Positions 25,848-34,648 are shown, counted from the first letter of the stretch. The stretch is DNA of 64,000 bases from Methylorubrum rhodesianum (GCF_014199985.1 NZ_JACHOS010000010.1:124001-188000); one strand, 5' to 3'. Notes: generated from the sequence alone by a model not told the origin. A program made the numbers and translations.

Positions 25848-26161
25848 GGCGGATTCCGGTTTCTCTCGACGTTGGCCGGGTCGGCGCGGGAGCGATGCTG
25901 ACGGACAACGATATCCCGATACGTTCTGTATCAGGACACGCGCCGGCCCGCGAGCTTTCGCTTCCGTTAAGGAACGCGAAGGACGGGCCGGCGCCCCTTC
26001 GTCGCCCCGTCAACCGCGCATTAACCTTAAGACGATCCTGACAGCCGAATCCGGCCCTCGGATGGCGGAGATCGCAGCCCTGCTTGCTCCCGGCGGCGCC
26101 ATGCGGCAGGAGGGGCGCCCTGTCCCGAAACGAGACGAACAAGGCGAGCGAGGCGCCAGAC
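25848..26161. other. Divergent intergenic region
   Basis: These 314 bases lie between the PBP1A start (minus) and the YcgN-like gene (plus). They contain TTAACCTTAA near 26024, which resembles a CtrA half-site but without the standard 7-base spacing. No gene is supported. Confidence 0.45.
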
Positions 26162-26626
26162 ATGGCCGAGCGCAGCGACGGGCCGTTCTGGCGCGTGAAG
26201 AGCCTCGAGGCGATGAGCCCGGCGGAGTGGGAGAGCCTGTGCGACGGCTGCGGACGCTGCTGCCTGCTCAAGCTGGAGGACGACGACACCGGCGAGATCC
26301 ACCATACCGATGTCGGCTGCACGCTGCTCGACACCCATGCCTGCCGCTGCCGCGACTACCGCAACCGCGCCAAGCGCGTGCCGGACTGCGTGCGCCTCAC
26401 CCCGGAGGCGGTGCGCACGATCCCCTGGCTACCGCCGACCTGCGCCTACCGCCTCGTGCGCGAGGGCCGCGACCTGCCGGCTTGGCATCCGCTGAAGACC
26501 GGCCGCCGGGCGAGCGTCCACGAGGCGGGGATCTCGGTGCGCGGGCGCGTCGCCGGCAACGAGGAGGAGTTTGCCGAGGACGAACTGGTCGAGCGCATCG
26601 TGGGCTGGCCCGGCGAGTCGGGCTGA
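26162..26626 (+). CDS. YcgN/UPF0260 family cysteine-cluster protein
   Basis: A 154-residue protein of the YcgN family (UPF0260), widely conserved in Proteobacteria. The conserved cysteine cluster is [13 protein letters not shown], with more cysteines in VGCTLLD, ACRCRDY, DCVRLT and PTCAYRL. This suggests Fe-S or zinc binding. C-terminal landmarks are [23 protein letters not shown]. The cellular role is unproven. ATG 26162 was chosen because the protein begins in family register there. It is transcribed away from the PBP operon. Confidence 0.9.
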   Translation: MAERSDGPFWRVKSLEAMSPAEWESLCDGCGRCCLLKLEDDDTGEIHHTDVGCTLLDTHACRCRDYRNRAKRVPDCVRLTPEAVRTIPWLPPTCAYRLVREGRDLPAWHPLKTGRRASVHEAGISVRGRVAGNEEEFAEDELVERIVGWPGESG

Positions 26627-26636
26627 GGCGCGCGGC

Positions 26637-27269
26637 TCAGGCCGCACGGGGTAGCTTTATGGAAAGGGGCAGAGCGGCCACGGCGAGCTGGAAATCGAGA
26701 GCGGCCTCGACCCCCTCCTGCCACAACGAGAGCGGCGTCGCCCGGGCAAGCCGGATCGTTCCCTCGCTCTCGCCCTCTTCCAGGCGCATCTGCGCACCGA
26801 ATCCCATGATCAGCCGTCGCATGGCGACGTTGTGGGGCAGGCAGCGCAGGCAAAGCTCGGCGATGCCGCGGTTGCGCGCCGCCTCGACGAGACGCCGCAG
26901 CAGCAACGCGCCGAGGCCCGCCCGCCGAAACCCCGGTTCGACCGTGAGCGCGACCTCGGCGCGCCGGACTCCGGAAGGCCCGGGGCCGAGCGGACGCAAC
27001 TCGCCGAGCGCCCGCAGGGTGTCACCGACGAAGATGCCGACGACCATGCCCGACATCACCGTCACCCGTTCCGCGTAGTCCGCCGCCATCCGATCGCCGA
27101 CCGCGGCCATGAACCGGCTCGCACGGGTCTCAGAATCGAGACGGAGGAAGAAGGCGCGCACCGCCGGCGTGTCGCTCGGCCAGAGACGGCGCAGGCTCGT
27201 CCGGCCGCGACGCGGGACAGGCTGCCGCGAGGGGGGAACGGCAGGCGCGAGGAAATTGGGGAGAGACAT
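26637..27269 (-). CDS. GNAT-family N-acetyltransferase
   Basis: A 210-residue protein with one GNAT fold (~20-165). The acetyl-CoA loop appears as FRRAGLGALLLRRLVEAARNRG (Arg/Gln-x-x-Gly-x-Gly/Ala form). VVGIFVGDTLRALGEL and AEVALTVEPG are the central beta strands, and ELCLRCLPHNVAMRRLIMGFG completes the fold. The N-terminus is a Pro/Arg-rich tail. The substrate cannot be told. Convergent with the YcgN gene, 10 bp apart, and divergent from the Tad-type genes. Confidence 0.82.
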   Translation of the reverse strand: MSLPNFLAPAVPPSRQPVPRRGRTSLRRLWPSDTPAVRAFFLRLDSETRASRFMAAVGDRMAADYAERVTVMSGMVVGIFVGDTLRALGELRPLGPGPSGVRRAEVALTVEPGFRRAGLGALLLRRLVEAARNRGIAELCLRCLPHNVAMRRLIMGFGAQMRLEEGESEGTIRLARATPLSLWQEGVEAALDFQLAVAALPLSIKLPRAA

Positions 27270-27565
27270 CGGGGGCGCGAGGAACTCTTGCGGCGTGCCG
27301 GATCGGTGATCGTCCGCGCTCCCCCCTCCCGGCGCAGTCAGCAGGGATCTGGCCCGAGATCGCTCATCTCGCAATGCACCAAAGTGCCTGATCTTCACGC
27401 CGGGCCGCATGGCTGGTCTGCCGGGACCGATCGACACCCGAGCCGCGGATCGGGCCGCGCGCCGACCTGCCCGGGCTGAGATCGGGTCTGCGCGCAAGCA
27501 GCAAAGCCCCGGATTTCTAACATCATGTTATCTTTTATTTAAATCCTCTCCGTTAGTCTGGATTC

Positions 27566-28117
27566 ATGCGGCGACAACCGAATTACATTCGAAATGAAGA
27601 GGGCGCAGCGGCTGTAGAATTCGCCCTGGTCGGCACAGCCTTCATTTTGACCCTGTTCTTCATAATGGCAACTGCGTTGGTCTTGTATATCAACCAGATG
27701 GTCGACAATGCGACGGTGCGGGCCTCACGCCAGATCCTGACCGGCGGCCTCCAATCGCAATCCACGGCGGCGACGCTGGAGAATTTCAAGCAGAGCGTCT
27801 GTGCCTATCTGCCAGCAACGTTTTCCTGCAACGACATCATCGTGAATCTCTACGTGGTGCCGAAGACGTCGCAACCCAGCGGCTACTACTCCTTCGTCTC
27901 GCCCGACCTGAACGGCCTCATCGTCTCCAATCTGGCGACCGGGACCGGCGTGCTCAATCTGGGCAGCCGCGGCGACTACCAGTACCTGCAGGTCGTCTAT
28001 CCGGTCACCTTCCTGCCCGCGCCGATCGCGTCCTGGTTGAGTGGCGGAGCGACCTTCAAGGGCAAGCCGGCCTATCTCGCGATCTCGGCCGCGGCCTTCC
28101 GCAACGAGCAGTACTGA
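27566..28117 (+). CDS. TadE-type pseudopilin-like protein
   Basis: A 183-residue protein of the TadE/TadG family. The N-terminus EEGAAAVEFALVG followed by a long hydrophobic helix (residues ~15-42) is the hallmark: a prepilin-like Gly/Glu cleavage site read by TadV-type peptidase. The remainder is a globular extracytoplasmic domain with two cysteines. It is the first of three overlapping genes for Tad pilus minor components. The upstream region (27518-27560) is AT-rich, TTATCTTTTATTTAAATCC, and probably holds the promoter. No secretion ATPase or secretin gene is in the window. Confidence 0.85.
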   Translation: MRRQPNYIRNEEGAAAVEFALVGTAFILTLFFIMATALVLYINQMVDNATVRASRQILTGGLQSQSTAATLENFKQSVCAYLPATFSCNDIIVNLYVVPKTSQPSGYYSFVSPDLNGLIVSNLATGTGVLNLGSRGDYQYLQVVYPVTFLPAPIASWLSGGATFKGKPAYLAISAAAFRNEQY

Positions 28118-28947
28118 TGGTGGCCCCTCCCACCCTCGCGCCCGCGGCGCAGACCCATGCGGCAGCGGAACGCTTCCCGGAGGGCCGGAGCGCGGCGCGG
28201 CTCCGGGCCGCCCAAGCCGCACTCGCGGCTCGTGTCGCACGCTTTCGCGCGGCGGAGGGCGGCATGGCCGCCGTCGAGTTCGCGCTGATCCTGCCCACCC
28301 TGCTGCTGATCATGTTCGCCAGCATCCAGATCGTCGCCTACATCGACGCGACCCGGAAGGTCGAACTGGTCGCCCACTCGATCAGCCAGATGATCTCGCA
28401 GGCCACGCCGCCGCCGAACACGACGGTCGCAGCGGTCAACGCCACCGACCTGCACTTCAGCTTCGACGCGACGCTCGTGCTGTTTCCCTACGTGATGAAG
28501 GATGCCAAGCGCCGCGGCGTCGCGTGGTGGCAGACCATCTCGATCAACTACGCCGCCATTCAGTTCAGGGCGAAGAACGCGGCCTGTCAGAACAGCACCA
28601 GCACCAGCGGTGACCTGAGCAGCTGCTACGATGCCAACGTCGTCTGGACCACCACCGGCACACAACAGCCGGCCAGCGGCGACAATTACCGGCCCTGTGA
28701 CACCGCGCAATTGCCGGCCAACGACGATGCACCGCCGAGCCGAGCCACCCTACCGCGCTCCTCCTACGGCCCCGGATCACTGGTGGCGATCGACGTCGTG
28801 TTCGACTTCGAGCCGACCTTCGGTTCGGGCTTCGTTCCGCCGATACGGATTGCGCGATCGGCCTATGTGCTGCCGCGCTACGCCTCGCTGGTGAACTTCG
28901 ATACGGCCAACAACGACGGGATTGCGACCAGATGTACCGGCTTTTGA
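28117..28947 (+). CDS. TadE/TadF-type pseudopilin-like protein
   Basis: A 276-residue protein with a long cytoplasmic N-terminal tail (~45 residues, Ala/Arg-rich), then the motif EGGMAAVEFALILPTLLLIMFASIQI, the TadE-family prepilin-like segment. The extracytoplasmic part (~75-276) has four cysteines (KNAACQN, SSCYDA, RPCDTA, TRCTGF), likely two disulfides. Its ATG shares one base with the upstream stop (TGATG), and its end overlaps the next start by 16 bases, so the three genes are translationally coupled. Confidence 0.82.
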   Translation: MVAPPTLAPAAQTHAAAERFPEGRSAARLRAAQAALAARVARFRAAEGGMAAVEFALILPTLLLIMFASIQIVAYIDATRKVELVAHSISQMISQATPPPNTTVAAVNATDLHFSFDATLVLFPYVMKDAKRRGVAWWQTISINYAAIQFRAKNAACQNSTSTSGDLSSCYDANVVWTTTGTQQPASGDNYRPCDTAQLPANDDAPPSRATLPRSSYGPGSLVAIDVVFDFEPTFGSGFVPPIRIARSAYVLPRYASLVNFDTANNDGIATRCTGF

Positions 28948-30365
28948 CCCGCGCAAGCCGGCTCAAGGGCCGGGCGAACGCTCTGGCCTCCGATCACGGT
29001 GGCAGCATCAACGTCATGTTTGCCCTGGCGGTGATCCCGACCATCGGCCTCGTCGGCCTCGGTGTCGATTACGGGGTGGCGATCACCGGCAAGACGCGGC
29101 TCGACAATGCGGCGGACAATGCGGCGCTCGCCGGTGTCGTGACGGCCAAGGAGTACATCGCCGCCAACGCGAAGCAGAGCGATGTGACGACGGCCGGCCT
29201 CACCGCGGGTCAGAACCAGGCTCTGAAGGCCTTCAACATCAATGCCGGAAGCGTGTCGTTCGCGACGGTCGATCTGTCGTCGCCGCAGGTGACACGGAAC
29301 GGCAACGTGCTCACCGCGACGATCACCTATACGGCGACGGTTCAAAGCATCTTCGGGAAAATCTTGGGAGTCTCGGCGACGACCTTCAGCAACACCGTCA
29401 CCGCCTCAGCCGACCTGGCGGGCTACTCCGACTTCTACCTGATGGTCGACGTGTCGGGCTCGATGGGTCTGCCGACCACCGACGCCGACGCGGCGAAGCT
29501 CGCCAGCCAGAGCATCGAGAGTCAGGGCAACTGCCAGTTCGCGTGCCATTTCCCATCTGCAAAGGGCTGGAACCTGGCAGCCGGAAAGATCCAGTTGCGG
29601 TCTGACGCGGTGAACAACGCCGTCTGCGCCCTCCTCGACCGGGCCTCGACACCGGTCGTTCCGAACCAGTACCGGATCGGCATCTACCCGTTCATCAACC
29701 GACTGGCGACGCTCGCCCCGCTCAGTGACACCACCACCTCGCTGACCTCGCTGAAGACGGCGGCCCAGTGCAGTCAGAAATGGCCGCTGGCCTTCACCAA
29801 CCTGCTCGATACCGGCAGCACACAGCTCTTCACCAACAACGATCCGAAGACCGGCACCGGGAGCGGTGGCACCCATTTCGAGACGGCGTTGCCGCAGATG
29901 AAGTCGACCATCCAGACATACGGCAACGGCTCCAGCACGACCAACCCGAAGCCGTTCGTCTTCCTCATCACCGACGGCATGCAGAACAGTCAATCTTACT
30001 CAGCTTGGAAAGACGGAAAAACGTTCCCCGGCAACCCTTCGAAGTTCAAGAATTACCCCAATGCAGATTGGAATGGATCTCAACCGGCTCAAATCGATCC
30101 GGCGAATTGCAAGACGCTGAAGGACGCAGGTGCAATCATCTCTGTCCTGTACATCCCTTACAGGTATGTCCAGAACTACAGCAAGGACAGCTACATCATT
30201 TGGGAGAATGGCCGGGTCAACGGATTCAGCCCGACCCTCGCCGATCCACTCCGGCAATGTGCCTCGCCGGGCCTCTTCTTCACGGCCAACAGCGCGGCCG
30301 ACATCACGGCCTCGCTCGGCGCGATGTTCGACCAGGCCCTTAAAGTGGCCCGCATCACCCAGTAG
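28932..30365 (+). CDS. TadG-like protein with von Willebrand factor A domain
   Basis: A 477-residue protein. The N-terminus has the TadE/TadG hydrophobic region (HGGSINVMFALAVIPTIGLVGLGVDYG), then DNAADNAALAG, the conserved Flp/TadG pattern. A vWA domain starts near residue 165 with the metal-binding MIDAS motif DVSGSMG; further pieces are NQYRIGIYPF and FVFLITDGMQN. Such proteins anchor or scaffold the Flp pilus at the outer envelope. Part of the C-terminus (30000-30190) has lower GC than its surroundings. It ends the three-gene unit; zapE follows 204 bp later. Confidence 0.87.
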   Translation: MYRLLTRASRLKGRANALASDHGGSINVMFALAVIPTIGLVGLGVDYGVAITGKTRLDNAADNAALAGVVTAKEYIAANAKQSDVTTAGLTAGQNQALKAFNINAGSVSFATVDLSSPQVTRNGNVLTATITYTATVQSIFGKILGVSATTFSNTVTASADLAGYSDFYLMVDVSGSMGLPTTDADAAKLASQSIESQGNCQFACHFPSAKGWNLAAGKIQLRSDAVNNAVCALLDRASTPVVPNQYRIGIYPFINRLATLAPLSDTTTSLTSLKTAAQCSQKWPLAFTNLLDTGSTQLFTNNDPKTGTGSGGTHFETALPQMKSTIQTYGNGSSTTNPKPFVFLITDGMQNSQSYSAWKDGKTFPGNPSKFKNYPNADWNGSQPAQIDPANCKTLKDAGAIISVLYIPYRYVQNYSKDSYIIWENGRVNGFSPTLADPLRQCASPGLFFTANSAADITASLGAMFDQALKVARITQ

Positions 30366-30569
30366 CGTCGCCCCCTCGCCGTACGGGGATCGCGGCGCGG
30401 CCCCGGCTGCGCCGGCGAGGCGCTTCGGATCGGAGCGCATGTTTGCACGGTTGACCCGTGCCGGCTTGATCGCCGTGCCGCGGCGCGGCAGAGCGGACAA
30501 GCCACATCTCCCGTCTCCGCCGGCCCGCCCGCCGAACGAGGCGCCTCCTCACGCGAACGATCGGCCGGG

Positions 30570-31784
30570 ATGCCCGAAAGTCACGCTCCTTCCGACCATG
30601 CCCGTGCGGGCGCGGTCCCGCCCGGCCCGGTGCGCGAGCGCTACGATTCCCTGGTGAGTTCGGGCGCGATCGAGCGCGATCCATCGCAGATCCGCCTCGT
30701 CCAGGCCCTCGACCGTCTGGCGCAGAATTTGGAACGCCGCCGGCGGGCGAAGAAGGGCAGCGCGCTGGGTTGGCTGTTCGGGCGCAAGGACGACGACGCC
30801 GGTCCGCCGAAGGGGCTGTACATCTGGGGTTCGGTCGGCCGCGGCAAGACGATGCTGATGGACCTGTTCCACGAGGCTGCACTGGGGCCGAAGCGCCGGG
30901 TTCACTTCCACGGCTTCCTCGCCGACGCGCACGAGCGCATCCACGCCCACCGGCAGGCCCTCAAGCGGGGCGAAGTGACGGGCGACGACCCGATCCCACC
31001 GGTGGCCGACGCGCTCGCGGCGGAAGCGACGCTTCTCTGCTTCGACGAGTTCACGGTGACCGACATCGCCGACGCGATGATTTTGGGGCGCCTGTTCGGG
31101 GCCCTGTTCAAGCGCGGCGTGACGGTGGTGGCGACCTCGAACGTCGAGCCCGACCGGCTCTACGAGGGCGGTCTCAACCGCGCCCTGTTCCTGCCCTTCG
31201 TGGCGGAGCTGAAGGAGCGGGTCGAGGTGCTGCGCCTCGATTCCCGCACCGATTTCCGGCTGGAAAAGCTCGGCGGCAGCTCGGTCTACCACGTGCCGGC
31301 CGATGCGACGGCCGAGGCCGCGCTGGACGCCGCCTTCAAGGCGCTCGCGGGGCGCGCGCGGGGAACCGCCGGCACGGTCAGGGTGAAGGGGCGCGCGGTG
31401 CCGGTGCCGGAAGAGGCCGGCGGCGTCGCCCGCTTCAGCTTCGACGACCTGTGCCGGACGCCGCTCGGAGCCTCCGACTACATGGCGCTCGCCGACAGCT
31501 TCCACACCCTGATCGTCTCGCGGATTCCGGTGATGGGCGAGGCGGACCGCAACGAGGCCAAGCGCTTCATCACGCTGATCGACACGCTCTACGACGCGCA
31601 TGTGAAGCTCGTCGCCTCGGCCGAGGCCGAGCCGACCGGCCTCTACACCGCCACGGAAGGTCGCGAGGCCTTCGAGTTCGAGCGCACCGCCTCCCGCCTG
31701 ATCGAGATGCGCTCGGAGGAATATCTCGGCACGCCGCACGGGCGGGCTCCCTCGCAATCGAGCGCGGGCCTGGCCGAGACCTGA
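30570..31784 (+). CDS. zapE: ZapE/AFG1-family cell division ATPase
   Basis: A 404-residue AAA+-like ATPase. ZapE binds FtsZ and destabilises its filaments; the mitochondrial AFG1 is a relative. The sequence has Walker A GSVGRGKT (residues ~87-94), LLCFDEFTVTDIADA as Walker B with the adjoining sensor, VVATSNVEPDRLY, and the YDAHVKL/FEFERTASRLIEM C-terminal blocks. The family length is normal. A conserved Rhizobiales neighbour for zapE is malate dehydrogenase, which does not appear here. The end abuts the convergent mpg gene by 3 bp. Confidence 0.93.
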   Translation: MPESHAPSDHARAGAVPPGPVRERYDSLVSSGAIERDPSQIRLVQALDRLAQNLERRRRAKKGSALGWLFGRKDDDAGPPKGLYIWGSVGRGKTMLMDLFHEAALGPKRRVHFHGFLADAHERIHAHRQALKRGEVTGDDPIPPVADALAAEATLLCFDEFTVTDIADAMILGRLFGALFKRGVTVVATSNVEPDRLYEGGLNRALFLPFVAELKERVEVLRLDSRTDFRLEKLGGSSVYHVPADATAEAALDAAFKALAGRARGTAGTVRVKGRAVPVPEEAGGVARFSFDDLCRTPLGASDYMALADSFHTLIVSRIPVMGEADRNEAKRFITLIDTLYDAHVKLVASAEAEPTGLYTATEGREAFEFERTASRLIEMRSEEYLGTPHGRAPSQSSAGLAET

Positions 31785-31787
31785 CCT

Positions 31788-32363
31788 CTACCCCGCCGGA
31801 CCGGCGCCGGGTTTCGCCCTCGGCAGCGGTCGGCTGAGATAGGGCGAGCCGGGCACGAGGAAGCGCCAGGGCACTTCGACGCCGCGGCTGATGCCGATAC
31901 GGGTCGTGGCGGCGACCGTGACCGGTCCCTGCGGCGCACCCCAAGCGAAGGGTGCCCGGTCGAGGCGCAGGCCGTCATGCGAGAGGTCGATGCCCAGCGC
32001 CTGGGCAAGCCGGCCGGGCCCGGCGCAGAGCAGGCGCTGGGCATCGAGCCCGCGGCGGGCGCGCATCGTCTCCAGCCCCATGGTCGGCTCGATCGCACGC
32101 AGCAGCACGGCGCTGCCGGTCTCGCAGACGAGGTTGAGGCACCAGTGCAGGCCGTAGGAGCGATAGACGTAGGCGCGGCCGGGCGGCCCGAACATGCTGG
32201 CATTGCGCCGCGTCGGCCCGGCGAAGCTGTGCGAGGCCGGATCGGTCCGGTCGTAGGCCTCGGTCTCGACGATGACGCCTCCGACACCGTCCACGAGCAG
32301 CCCGTGACCGATCAGCGCGGCGGCGACGGTCGCGGCGGGACGATCGAAGAAGGTCGCGTCCAT
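31788..32363 (-). CDS. DNA-3-methyladenine glycosylase (AAG/MPG family)
   Basis: A 191-residue base-excision DNA glycosylase of the mammalian AAG (MPG) type, removing alkylated purines. Signatures are VETEAYDRTDPASHSF (catalytic Glu after the beta strand), GPTRRNASMFGPPGRAYVYRSYGLHWCLN (family hallmark), and LLCAGPGRLAQALGI. The C-terminus carries the SPYLSRPLPR end. The gene is convergent with zapE and upstream of nothing on its own strand but 20 bp after rnhA's stop, so it may be cotranscribed with rnhA, a plausible DNA-maintenance pair. Confidence 0.93.
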   Translation of the reverse strand: MDATFFDRPAATVAAALIGHGLLVDGVGGVIVETEAYDRTDPASHSFAGPTRRNASMFGPPGRAYVYRSYGLHWCLNLVCETGSAVLLRAIEPTMGLETMRARRGLDAQRLLCAGPGRLAQALGIDLSHDGLRLDRAPFAWGAPQGPVTVAATTRIGISRGVEVPWRFLVPGSPYLSRPLPRAKPGAGPAG

Positions 32364-32383
32364 CGTGCCGCAGCGGCCCCCTG

Positions 32384-33058
32384 TCAGGACGCCTTCTGCA
32401 GTTCGGCCCGGACGCGGGCGACCCCCGGGGGCTTGAGCTCCAGCGCCAGCCGAACGGCATCCTCGAGATAGGCCTGAGGGCTGATGCCGGCACGGGCTGC
32501 GGCCCGCGACACCGCCCGGGCGAGATCGGCGCTCAGCGTCACCTGCGTCGTCTCCGGCTGCGCAGCCGGCGGAGCGATCGCAGGCGCTGCATCGGCGGGC
32601 GGCGGAACCGTCTCACCCGAGGCCTTGCCGCTCAGGGCCTCGCGCCGGCCCAGGGCCGCGAGCCGGTCGGCGCGCTCGTTGCCGGCCTCGCCGGCATGGC
32701 CGCGGACCCAGGTCCAGCGCACGTCACGGGCGGCGGCCAGCGTGTCGAGGCGCTGCATCAGGTCGATGTTCTTCACCGGCCCCGTGGCGGTGCGCCAGCC
32801 CCGGGCCTTCCAACCGCGCATCCATTCGGTAACGGATTTGACCACGTACTGGCTGTCGCAGCGCATCTCGATCTGCGCTCCCTCAGGGAAATGCTCCAGG
32901 GCGCGGATCGCGGCGGTCAGCTCCATGCGGTTGTTGGTGGTGGCGCGCTCGCCGCCGTGCAGCTCGACCGTGCCGGCGGGATCCTGGATCACCACGCCCC
33001 AGCCGCCGGGACCGGGATTCGGGTCGCAGCCGCCATCCGCGTAGACGATGGTTCGCAT
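32384..33058 (-). CDS. rnhA: Ribonuclease HI with C-terminal ribbon-helix-helix-like extension
   Basis: RNase HI cuts the RNA strand of RNA-DNA hybrids. Residues 1-145 form the catalytic domain with Asp8 (YADGG), Glu46 (NRMELTAA), Asp68 (RCDSQYVV), His121 (RGHAG) and Asp131 (ERADRLAALG), the full active site. The total length is 224, while RNase HI is usually about 150. After a Pro/Ala linker (146-173), residues ~174-212, with TQVTLSADLARAVSRAAARAGI then SPQAYLEDAVRLALEL, look like a beta-alpha-alpha ribbon-helix-helix unit, as in DNA-binding antitoxins. A DNA-tethering role is inference. It is upstream of mpg by 20 bp on the same strand. Confidence 0.93.
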   Translation of the reverse strand: MRTIVYADGGCDPNPGPGGWGVVIQDPAGTVELHGGERATTNNRMELTAAIRALEHFPEGAQIEMRCDSQYVVKSVTEWMRGWKARGWRTATGPVKNIDLMQRLDTLAAARDVRWTWVRGHAGEAGNERADRLAALGRREALSGKASGETVPPPADAAPAIAPPAAQPETTQVTLSADLARAVSRAAARAGISPQAYLEDAVRLALELKPPGVARVRAELQKAS

Positions 33059-33106
33059 CGATCCCCTTCACTCCGAACTGATGGGCCTGCCGAATTCGAA
33101 GCGAGG

Positions 33107-33946
33107 CTAATACTTGGCCACGACCGGCTTGGCCACGACCGGCTTGGCCACGACCGGCTTGACCACGGCCGGCGCGGCCAGGACCGGCGGCTCGACAAGG
33201 CCGCAGCGGGCAGCCGCGTCCGGCGGCAGCAGCGGGTCGAGAAGCGGCCGCCGCCCCTCGAGGAACGCGACGGCCTGCTCCGCGGAAGCGGCCTCGCGAG
33301 CAGGCATCTCGACCAGAAAATGCTCGAGCGCGTATCGGTAGCGGGCAATCCGCAGGGATGCCTCCAGATGGGTCCAGGCGACGAGGCAGCGGTTCTCAGC
33401 AACGCGCATCGCGGCCTGTCGCACGTCCCATCCGTCGAGGCTCTCGGAGAAGGGCAAGGCGCGCAGCCGCACTGCATCGGCCTCGAAGACGCGCCCGGCG
33501 ACAGCCACGAAGGGCGGGATCAACCGACCATCGGCGATCGCGTCGTCGGACAACCGGCGGTAGCGAGAGACAGGGGAGCGAAACGCTTCCGAGATCAAAT
33601 CAGCGTGATAGGCGGGAATGTCGTCATGCCGCCAGCGCGGGGGCAAGACGCGGGCCCGGGTCAGGTTGGCGAGCGCATCCTCGAACGCGGCCCGGTTGTC
33701 GGCGGGCATCAGGAAACGCCAGGCGCGGTCGCGCAGCGCCACCTCGTCGTCGGTGAGCGGGAAGACCGAGGCCGGCGCGCCGCGCTCGCGGGCCGCCAGA
33801 GTCCCCGTGGACTCGATCAGCCGGTTCCAGGCGCTGGGCGCCGGTCGGCCGAAATCACCCTCCTGCGCGCAGGCGCCCAGCAGCAGCGGCGCCAGCAGCA
33901 GGCCGGCGCGAAACGGGACGAAGGATCGCGAGCCGGCGGGTGTCAC
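33107..33946 (-). CDS. Predicted lipoprotein with C-terminal VVAKP repeats
   Basis: A 279-residue protein of unknown function. GTG start at 33946 overlaps the upstream stop by four bases (GTGA). The N-terminus has a signal with lipobox (LLLGAC), so it is probably lipid-anchored. The mid-region has WRFLMPADNRAAFEDALANL, WRHDDIPAYHADLISEAF and LPPFVAVAGRVFEAD, repeated in many Rhizobiales proteins I cannot name. The C-terminus ends in a repeat VVKPVVAKPVVAKPVVAK, encoded by three perfect 15-bp copies and a degenerate fourth. Such tails may be cell-wall-spanning or simple slippage products. Confidence 0.72.
   Translation of the reverse strand: MTPAGSRSFVPFRAGLLLAPLLLGACAQEGDFGRPAPSAWNRLIESTGTLAARERGAPASVFPLTDDEVALRDRAWRFLMPADNRAAFEDALANLTRARVLPPRWRHDDIPAYHADLISEAFRSPVSRYRRLSDDAIADGRLIPPFVAVAGRVFEADAVRLRALPFSESLDGWDVRQAAMRVAENRCLVAWTHLEASLRIARYRYALEHFLVEMPAREAASAEQAVAFLEGRRPLLDPLLPPDAAARCGLVEPPVLAAPAVVKPVVAKPVVAKPVVAKY
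33114..33173. repeat. 15-bp tandem repeat, four copies
   Basis: Three identical copies of TTGGCCACGACCGGC, then a degenerate fourth (TTGACCACGGCCGGC). They encode the VVAKP pentapeptides at the end of the lipoprotein on the minus strand. The 15-base unit keeps the frame, so copy number may change by slippage. Confidence 0.9.
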
Positions 33947-34167
33947 GAGCGGCGGCGGCGCGGAACCGGCAGGGCCTCGGCCTCCGGCATCCTCTCGTAG
34001 CGCACCCCCGTGAACAGCAGGATCTGACCGAGCGGCGCATCGTCCGCCTCACGGCGGAAGCGCCGGGTCGTAACGGGGACGAACGGAACCACCGAGGCCG
34101 TCGCACCGCGCTCGCGGCGGGTGGGTTTCGCGGATCGGGCGGGCGAGAACGTCTCTGAAAAGGGCAT
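33943..34167 (-). CDS. Small conserved protein of unknown function
   Basis: A 74-residue basic protein, MPFSETFSPARSAKPTRRER, with a conserved-looking core APLGQILLFTGVRYERM and an Arg-rich end. The pattern seems familiar from Rhizobiales but is unnamed. Its TGA overlaps the GTG of the lipoprotein gene, indicating coupled translation. No membrane or signal segment is present. Confidence 0.62.
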   Translation of the reverse strand: MPFSETFSPARSAKPTRRERGATASVVPFVPVTTRRFRREADDAPLGQILLFTGVRYERMPEAEALPVPRRRRS

Positions 34168-34213
34168 GGACCTGTCCCGTCGATGTGTGTGGCGGCCGGC
34201 TCCCGCCCGTCGC

Positions 34214-34423
34214 CTACCGGAACGGATTGGCGGGGTCGGGCGGGCGCTCCTCGTGGGCGGGACGGGCCCGCCCCGGCCGGGCGATCTCGGCAAAGCTCAG
34301 CACGACGTGGTTAACGGAGTGTTTCAGCGCACGCCCCATTCCTTCCTCGCGCGCATTCGCTGGCGCCCTCAGCCGGATCTGTGACGTCATCGGCACGGTC
34401 CTTGCGATGCCGACTTCGCCCAT
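34214..34423 (-). CDS. Small protein of unknown function
   Basis: A 69-residue protein starting MGEVGIARTVPMTSQ, with a central amphipathic stretch (GRALKHSVNHVVLSFAEIA) and a Pro/Arg-rich C-terminus ending NPFR. GGGAGGAA lies about ten bases upstream of ATG 34423, which is the main support that it is translated. It is 46 bp upstream of the 74-residue gene on the same strand, so the three form a possible operon. Function not recognised. Confidence 0.5.
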   Translation of the reverse strand: MGEVGIARTVPMTSQIRLRAPANAREEGMGRALKHSVNHVVLSFAEIARPGRARPAHEERPPDPANPFR

Positions 34424-34648
34424 GGCGGGCGTTTCCTCCCTCGACTTCGGCCCCGCGCGGATCCCGCTGCGGGGCCCTTTCTTTTCGCGCCCCGCGGTCT
34501 CCTTCCAGAGCCCACTCCACGCGTGTGCACGCGCTGGGAATGCGCACAAAACGTGCACGGCAACGGCGGCGTGCTGCGCTTGCTAACGAGGGGGGATGCC
34601 CGATATGCGGTGCCAACCCAATTTGGATCGAGCGAAGGACAAGACAGG

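Noticed and set aside
26015-26035. CtrA site in TTAACCTTAA
   Set aside because: Spacing between the TTAA halves is 2, not the required 7.
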